This document shows positions 24,548 through 28,601 of a stretch of 28,601 nt of DNA, piece by piece. Origin of the DNA: Caryophanales bacterium (lineage in GTDB: Bacteria; Bacillota_I; Bacilli_A; RFN20; CAG-288); assembly GCA_021621525.1 (NCBI GenBank), contig JAJVUU010000022.1, forward strand, positions 1 to 28,601, written 5' to 3'. Numbering within the stretch: position 1 is the first letter of the stretch; each line of letters starts with the position of its first letter. Below the pieces are notes generated by a model. It saw only the letters and a program-made list of their open reading frames with translations, did no database searches and was not told the origin of the DNA. The translations under genes were made by a program, and so were the position numbers.

Positions 24548-24901
24548 ATCGATATGATACATCTGAAAGATCTTTGTTCCGACAAGAGCAAAGAGTCGGG
24601 ATATCTGTGTCTGGATTTCATTTTCCAAGACAGATATTTCCATTCTCAGCTTCAAATATAACGTCGAATTCTTTTCACAAAAGACAAGATGTCTCGTCTT
24701 TTCTTCCAATCTCTTTTCCGCTTCTTGAATCTGCTTACAACATTTGGAATAGTTCCTTAAGTCTTCCTCGGTGCAGAGTACATCATCTTTGCGCTGAAGA
24801 TAATAAGCTGTCCCGCAAGAGCTACCCTTTGATTGAGTAACCCTATGGAGAAAATTCGACATCTTCTTGGGTTTGTTTTTACCTCTTGACTTTGCTTCCA
24901 T
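24512..24901 (-). CDS. Hypothetical small coiled-coil protein, cysteine-rich
   Basis: I do not recognise this 129-residue protein. It has a basic N-terminus (MEAKSRGKNKPKK), a middle region with scattered cysteines (CGTAYYL, LCTEED, SKCCKQ), a charged helical stretch of about residues 46-100 likely to form a coiled coil (QIQEAEKRLEEK, MEISVLENEIQ), and a tail ending GCKEIPP. Codon use looks like genuine coding sequence. The start is uncertain: AAGGAG lies 13 bases upstream of the first ATG, which is far, and it is partly buried in a hairpin at 24915-24944. A second ATG, 13 codons in, has no clear ribosome binding site. The last dozen codons form one arm of the large structured-RNA hairpin, the place tnpB occupies in IS200/IS605 elements. 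There is no TnpB zinc-ribbon or RuvC motif. Confidence 0.5.
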   Translation of the reverse strand: MEAKSRGKNKPKKMSNFLHRVTQSKGSSCGTAYYLQRKDDVLCTEEDLRNYSKCCKQIQEAEKRLEEKTRHLVFCEKNSTLYLKLRMEISVLENEIQTQISRLFALVGTKIFQMYHIDAFEPGCKEIPP

Positions 24902-24914
24902 AAGGCAATGAAAT

Positions 24915-24944
24915 CTCCTTCATTTATCTATTGTCATGAAAGAA
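24915..24944. repeat. Inverted repeat covering a possible ribosome binding site
   Basis: CTCCTTCAT (24915-24923) and ATGAAAGAA (24936-24944) can pair over 9 positions when G-U pairs are allowed, around a 12-base loop. On the minus strand this buries the AAGGAG that precedes the small coiled-coil gene. Confidence 0.4.
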
Positions 24945-25012
24945 GGAAATTGCACGGTCTTTTTTTAAAAAAGAAAAGAAGCCTGTTTTTTGCTTACAAA
25001 AAGGTCAATACG

Positions 25013-25801
25013 TCATACTTTTCTCAATATCGTTGGATAATGAACTTTTATTCTCTTCAATGCCATATCCATAAAATAAACAATCTGCTTTCTCCACCAG
25101 CACCAGTCATGATTGACATCATATCCCCAATAGTCGGAGAAGACCGGAATCCCCTTCTCTTCCAAAAGAGAAGTCAGTATAGGTTGGGTGCGAAGGCCTT
25201 CTTCTTCCCACTTGCCTCTTCCGACACAAAGATAGATACACCTATTCTTATAGATACTGACATACGGATGATCTTTTTGCATATTTTCCAGGGAATGAAT
25301 CGGAGAATTGAGATAGACCAATGAAGACATATATCCGTTCATCAGCAAGGAGGCATCAAAAATACCGCTTAAGGAAATGAAGCCTTCAAACAGATCAGGC
25401 CTGCGGAAAAAGAAATTCGCAGCATGATATCCTCCCATGGAGTTTCCTGTCAGAAGGATTCTGGAACGAAAGCGACAGTTACGGCGAATCAGCGGAAGGA
25501 CTTCCTCAATCACATAACGATAGTATTTTTCCTGGTTTTGAATCCTCGTTTCGGGATCTCCGTCAGTATCGGAAAAAGAAACCTTATCCATGGAGTCTAT
25601 ACAAAAAAGCTGGATCAAGCCTTTATCCAGATATGGCCTCAAAACTCCTACCATCCCGAAGTGTTCGTAATCAAAGGCAGTTCCGTCCTGACTTGGTATG
25701 ACAAGTACCGGGAAGGCTTTCCTCTTACCATAGATAAGAACGTTCATCGTCCTATCAAGAATGAATGATTTCTGCTTTAAAAGAATCCTGGATGCAATCA
25801 T
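25013..25801 (-). CDS. Putative esterase-family alpha/beta hydrolase
   Basis: A 262-residue alpha/beta hydrolase of the bacterial esterase-D-like family. The family pattern is clear: FPVLVIPSQDG (30-40), FGMVG, IQLFCIDSMDKVSF, EKYYRYVIEEVLPLIRR, then the nucleophile elbow GNSMGGYHAANF with Ser121, and the catalytic His in YDVNHDWCWWRK near the C-terminus. The acid is not certain. No signal peptide is seen, so it is cytosolic. The natural substrate is unknown. The start at 25801 matches the family's 18-20 residue lead before the first strand but has no Shine-Dalgarno; a TGATACAAT extended -10 sits 6 bases upstream of the ATG, suggesting a leaderless message. It is divergent from the epimerase gene. 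Confidence 0.83.
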   Translation of the reverse strand: MIASRILLKQKSFILDRTMNVLIYGKRKAFPVLVIPSQDGTAFDYEHFGMVGVLRPYLDKGLIQLFCIDSMDKVSFSDTDGDPETRIQNQEKYYRYVIEEVLPLIRRNCRFRSRILLTGNSMGGYHAANFFFRRPDLFEGFISLSGIFDASLLMNGYMSSLVYLNSPIHSLENMQKDHPYVSIYKNRCIYLCVGRGKWEEEGLRTQPILTSLLEEKGIPVFSDYWGYDVNHDWCWWRKQIVYFMDMALKRIKVHYPTILRKV

Positions 25802-25807
25802 GATTTC

Positions 25808-25816
25808 ATTGTATCA
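25808..25816 (-). promoter_or_regulatory. Extended -10 promoter directly abutting the esterase start codon
   Basis: On the minus strand TGA-TACAAT is followed by exactly 6 bases and then the ATG at 25801, so transcription would begin at the A of the start codon. The -35 region is poor, as is common for extended -10 promoters. Confidence 0.45.
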
Positions 25817-25895
25817 CTGTTACGCTTTTAATTTGCCATTTTTTATGAATGTGTTTCAAAATCGTCTGGAAAGGAAGCTTGCTATTCCATTAAAA

Positions 25896-25917
25896 TGTAT
25901 CACTTTCCATGATTTCT
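25896..25917. repeat. Shuffled copy of two 9-base words found at the esterase start
   Basis: TGTATCACT and CATGATTTC occur here at 25896-25904 and 25908-25916/917. They also occur, in the opposite order, at 25810-25818 and 25799-25807 over the esterase promoter and start codon. They may be binding sites of a regulator acting on the divergent pair. Confidence 0.5.
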
Positions 25918-25928
25918 GTCCAAAAAGG

Positions 25929-25957
25929 TTGAGAAAGGGTTTACAATAAGGTATAGT
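25929..25957 (+). promoter_or_regulatory. Promoter of the epimerase gene
   Basis: TTGAGA (25929-25934) and TATAGT (25952-25957) are separated by the optimal 17 bases. Initiation would fall near 25964, giving a leader of about 35 bases that contains AAGGAGGA. This is the best sigma-A-type promoter in the window. Confidence 0.72.
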
Positions 25958-25998
25958 AATAGATAGTAACAAACTTGTATACAAGGAGGAATCCATTT

Positions 25999-26928
25999 AT
26001 GAAGAAAGCTCTTATATTCGGTATTGCCGGTGTCAGTGGCGTCTATCTTGGAAAAGAGCTGAAGGACAACGGATATGAAGTCTTCGGTTCTGACATCAAG
26101 CCAGTAGAGGAATTCTATCGTTTTGATGGGTTCTATAACTGTGACGTGACAGACTTCAAAGCCGTCAAGAACCTCATCAACCTGATAAATCCGACACACA
26201 TCTTCAACCTTACAGACGTCGGCGGTGTCGGCCAGGCATGGAAGAATCCACAAAGAATGATGGCCGTCAACCTCACAGGAACGCTGAACATTTTAGAAAC
26301 TTGCAAAGACTTCTTCATGAAGCCGAGGATTCTTCTTGTCGGAAGCGGAGATCAATATGCCCCGTCTTTGAAAATGCTTGATGAAAATAGCGAAATGCGT
26401 TCCACATCTCCATACGGAATCTCCAAGATCTGTCAGGAAAAGATTGCTTCTGTCTATCATGAAAAATATGAAATGCCGATATATTGTGTACGACCATTCA
26501 ACCATGCCGGTGTCGGCCAGAACGAAAACTTCTTCGTTCCTATGATTTGCAAACAGGCCGCCGAACTTAAAAAGGCAGGCAAGGATGACGGAACCATCTA
26601 TACCGGTAACTTAAAAGTCAGCCGTGACTTCCTGGATGTCAAAGACCTGGTCAGAGGGTATCGCATGGTCATTGAATCTTCCAAGAGCGAGGAAATCTAT
26701 AACATAGGATATGGTATCTCCTATCCTTTGGAAGAGCTTGTCGACTACATCATTTCCTTGACAGGACTGAAACTCAACGTCTTCGTCGACGGAAATCTCA
26801 TCCGTCCGAGCGATAACCCATATAGCTGCTGTGACCATTCCAAGATCACCAAGCTTCTTGGCTGGGAGCCTCAGCATAATATCTATGAAACCATCAAGGA
26901 AGTCTATCAGGACTATCTGAGCAAATAA
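25999..26928 (+). CDS. NAD-dependent epimerase/dehydratase (GDP-hexose reductase-like)
   Basis: A 309-residue extended short-chain dehydrogenase acting on a nucleotide sugar. The cofactor loop GIAGVSG is at residues 8-14, Asp32 follows the second strand, and the catalytic Ser116 (VGSGDQY), Tyr139 and Lys143 (YGISK) are all present. CVRPFNHAGVGQ resembles the RPFNHTGPGQ of GDP-mannose 4,6-dehydratase and GDP-6-deoxy-4-keto-mannose reductase (Rmd), so a role in making a deoxyhexose for a surface glycan is plausible. An unusual feature is NLTDVGGVGQAW where relatives have an AAQS-type motif. The ATG at 25999 has AAGGAGGA 8 bases upstream; the longer frame from 25975 overlaps this site and is not used. 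It is a single-gene unit between its own promoter and terminator. Substrate is uncertain. Confidence 0.85.
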   Translation: MKKALIFGIAGVSGVYLGKELKDNGYEVFGSDIKPVEEFYRFDGFYNCDVTDFKAVKNLINLINPTHIFNLTDVGGVGQAWKNPQRMMAVNLTGTLNILETCKDFFMKPRILLVGSGDQYAPSLKMLDENSEMRSTSPYGISKICQEKIASVYHEKYEMPIYCVRPFNHAGVGQNENFFVPMICKQAAELKKAGKDDGTIYTGNLKVSRDFLDVKDLVRGYRMVIESSKSEEIYNIGYGISYPLEELVDYIISLTGLKLNVFVDGNLIRPSDNPYSCCDHSKITKLLGWEPQHNIYETIKEVYQDYLSK

Positions 26929-26950
26929 AAAAGAGCATCCAAATATGTTC

Positions 26951-26978
26951 GGGTCAGCTAATAGCTGACCCCTTTTTT
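26951..26978 (+). terminator. Intrinsic terminator of the epimerase gene
   Basis: A perfect 9-base-pair stem (GGGTCAGCT with AGCTGACCC, 3-base loop) at 26951-26971 is followed by C and TTTTTT. It lies 22 bases after the epimerase stop. On the minus strand no U-run follows, so it mainly serves the plus strand. Confidence 0.93.
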
Positions 26979-27005
26979 AAACCAACTTAGAGAGAATCGG
27001 CGAAA

Positions 27006-28502
27006 TCAGAGCTTCCTTGTCAACGTATTCCTAAGGAAGCTATCTTCCTGGCGAACGTAAGGGAAAGTCAGAAGGATGGCAAAAAAGACAGAGGTTCCTT
27101 CTTCAAGCAAAAGGAAGCGTGGTTCGGAATATGAATAAAATAGTAAGGCTATCCAAATCAAAAGATAAAAGAAATTGATTTTTTTCTTTTTGGCAAGCAT
27201 ATCAGAGTATAGACGAGAAAACAAGAATCCGAAAAAGACTGCCATGAAAACAAGCCCGAAGATACCATAATACAAAAGAAGGTCATAGAAGGAATTGTGA
27301 CATGTATATGTGACTCTCTGGTCTAAATATGGATTTGCATAGACATATTGCTGGAAAATATTGATGAACGGATATTTGGAATATCCAAGGAAAAAATGCT
27401 TCGTATCGATCATACTCAATCCAGCCATGGAAAGGTCCTTTCTGGCATACATGGTTGCCATGGCAGTGAAATGATGAAAAAGGAATTCGATGTTATCATG
27501 ATAGAACTTCGGGAAAACAAATTTAGAGATAAGAAGGAAACCAATCATCGAAACAGCCAAAATGACAAATAAAGAAGACCAGAACTTATTTCTCCTGAAA
27601 TATAGAATCGGGAACATAAGAAGAGTGACGGCACCCATAAGGAAAAGAAGGATAAATGGTGTCTTGGAGGATATCAAAAATGATAACACTGTATAGCATA
27701 AATAAAGAAGGAAAGGAATCATCTTTGGCTTTTCGATGAAATCGGCAAGGCTGAAGATGCCACCAAATAAAAGAAAGAATCCAAATACGTTCCTTCCAGT
27801 TGTATAAGCCTTTAAATCCAAAAGCCACGTGACGTTTCCATTCTGATGGAAGAAGAAGAATTTAAAGTTGTTGATCAACATGTCGCTTTCAAATAATACC
27901 GAATAGATGACCATCGACAAGACTACCAATTCAATCAGCACATAAAGAAGGCGGAAAAGAAACTTGCCTTTCTTTCCAAGGCTTTTTATAACAAGGAAAA
28001 GAACCGAAAGATAGGAATAGAAGCATAAGTCGTCGATGAGAGTGACAAAACGTTCCGAAACCGTGAATCCGGAATATGTGATATCAACCACATGTCCATC
28101 GACGGGTACGACATATTGATAAATCTGTTCGCCATAGGGTTGCATGAACACCTGGAAGGTTCTCACTACCATGAAGGCCAGAAGTATATAGGTAGGAAGA
28201 GAAAACACTTTGATCGCGCGCCTCATTCGATAAAGAAGAAGAAAAACCAGTCCCAGATAAATCACACCTAAAGCTAGCGTAAAAGAAAGACTCGGGGAAA
28301 TGCCAGGATAATATTTCGCAAAAGAAAAAAAGTCAGGTATATTTCCAGGCCTGATGTCCGAATTGGAAAAATCAAATTTCCCCAAAGTAAATATGGGTGT
28401 CAAGAGACTGATAAAAAGGAAAAGGCAGAAATCACATACCGTTTTTCCTGTAGGACGAGATTCTTTGAAATCCGTTCGCAAAAAAGTAAGCATCCTCATC
28501 AT
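27006..28502 (-). CDS. O-antigen ligase/polymerase-like membrane protein
   Basis: A 498-residue protein with about twelve hydrophobic spans and a large extracytoplasmic loop. Family features are TTGRNVFGFFLLFGG, where the Arg is typical of Wzy/WaaL proteins, LISSKTPF, a loop with FFLGYSKYPF, and YTCHNSFYDLLLYYGIFGL, whose His-Asn pair is the conserved HNxxLxxxxxxG motif. In Gram-positive bacteria such proteins polymerise or attach surface polysaccharide outside the membrane. The start is uncertain: ATG codons occur at residues 1, 2 and 4. There is no clear Shine-Dalgarno, and TATAAT overlaps the first ATG on the minus strand. It is separate from the Wzx/Wzy pair at the left edge. Its DNA is AT-rich like theirs. 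No minus-strand terminator is obvious after its stop. Confidence 0.82.
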   Translation of the reverse strand: MMRMLTFLRTDFKESRPTGKTVCDFCLFLFISLLTPIFTLGKFDFSNSDIRPGNIPDFFSFAKYYPGISPSLSFTLALGVIYLGLVFLLLYRMRRAIKVFSLPTYILLAFMVVRTFQVFMQPYGEQIYQYVVPVDGHVVDITYSGFTVSERFVTLIDDLCFYSYLSVLFLVIKSLGKKGKFLFRLLYVLIELVVLSMVIYSVLFESDMLINNFKFFFFHQNGNVTWLLDLKAYTTGRNVFGFFLLFGGIFSLADFIEKPKMIPFLLYLCYTVLSFLISSKTPFILLFLMGAVTLLMFPILYFRRNKFWSSLFVILAVSMIGFLLISKFVFPKFYHDNIEFLFHHFTAMATMYARKDLSMAGLSMIDTKHFFLGYSKYPFINIFQQYVYANPYLDQRVTYTCHNSFYDLLLYYGIFGLVFMAVFFGFLFSRLYSDMLAKKKKINFFYLLIWIALLFYSYSEPRFLLLEEGTSVFFAILLTFPYVRQEDSFLRNTLTRKL

Positions 28503-28601
28503 TATACTTTTTTGAAAAATGAAAGTCTATTTCAAACAGGAATCCGTATGGCAATCGCAAGAATATACCCGTGTTTTGCCTTGATAGGGTAAGTTTTAGA
28601 T
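28503..28601. other. Right-edge region upstream of the ligase gene, no gene seen
   Basis: About 100 AT-rich bases. On the minus strand a TATAAT overlaps the ligase start codons, but no convincing -35 lies at the right distance. Only very short open frames are present. The region may belong to a neighbouring gene outside the window. Confidence 0.4.

Noticed and set aside
24512..24901. The small gene as a TnpB or TnpA fragment
   Set aside because: Its translation has no zinc ribbon, RuvC-type acidic motif or HUH/Tyr transposase motif. The resemblance is only in its position beside the structured segment.
28546..28590. Short plus-strand open frame starting ATGGCAATCGC
   Set aside because: Only about 14 codons long with no ribosome binding site and no family resemblance.

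Overview
The window looks like chromosomal DNA of a low-to-moderate-GC Gram-positive bacterium (Bacillota). Evidence: strong AGGAGG-type ribosome binding sites, a Bacillus-type pyr operon with a class 1B dihydroorotate dehydrogenase (pyrK/pyrD), and an ArsC/Spx-family protein. An Erysipelotrichia-like host is my guess; sequence alone does not settle it. I see no rRNA, tRNA or CRISPR array.

Left edge (1-3532), surface polysaccharide: the 3' part of a family-2 glycosyltransferase (+) converges with a two-gene minus-strand operon encoding a Wzx-type flippase followed by a Wzy-like polymerase. These genes are visibly more AT-rich than the middle of the window.

Centre left (3555-13149), UMP biosynthesis: after a 269-base divergent promoter region lies a compact operon pyrB-pyrC-carA-carB-pyrK-pyrD-pyrF-pyrE. 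It holds every enzyme from glutamine/bicarbonate to UMP. Five of the seven junctions overlap, and the operon ends in a strong intrinsic terminator. No pyrR, uracil permease or recognisable PyrR-binding loop is present.

Centre (13186-22413, minus strand), DNA repair: recC-recB-recD, translationally coupled, followed closely by a YjbR/MmcQ protein fused to a C-terminal EVE/PUA-like domain. A true RecBCD set is notable because Bacillota usually carry AddAB (RexAB).

Centre right (22563-25801): a cysteine-free ArsC/Spx-like protein; a convergent ATP-grasp ligase sharing a bidirectional terminator; a structured segment resembling the right end (omega-RNA region) of an IS200/IS605-family element, overlapping the 3' end of a small non-TnpB coiled-coil gene; and an esterase-family hydrolase that may be expressed from a leaderless mRNA.

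Right edge (25929-28601): an NAD-dependent sugar-nucleotide epimerase/dehydratase with a near-consensus promoter and a strong terminator, and a minus-strand O-antigen ligase/polymerase-like membrane protein. Both return to the surface-polysaccharide theme.

The most unusual items are the RecBCD-YjbR/EVE operon, the IS200/IS605-like right end without tnpB, and the ArsC-family protein that has lost its catalytic cysteine.
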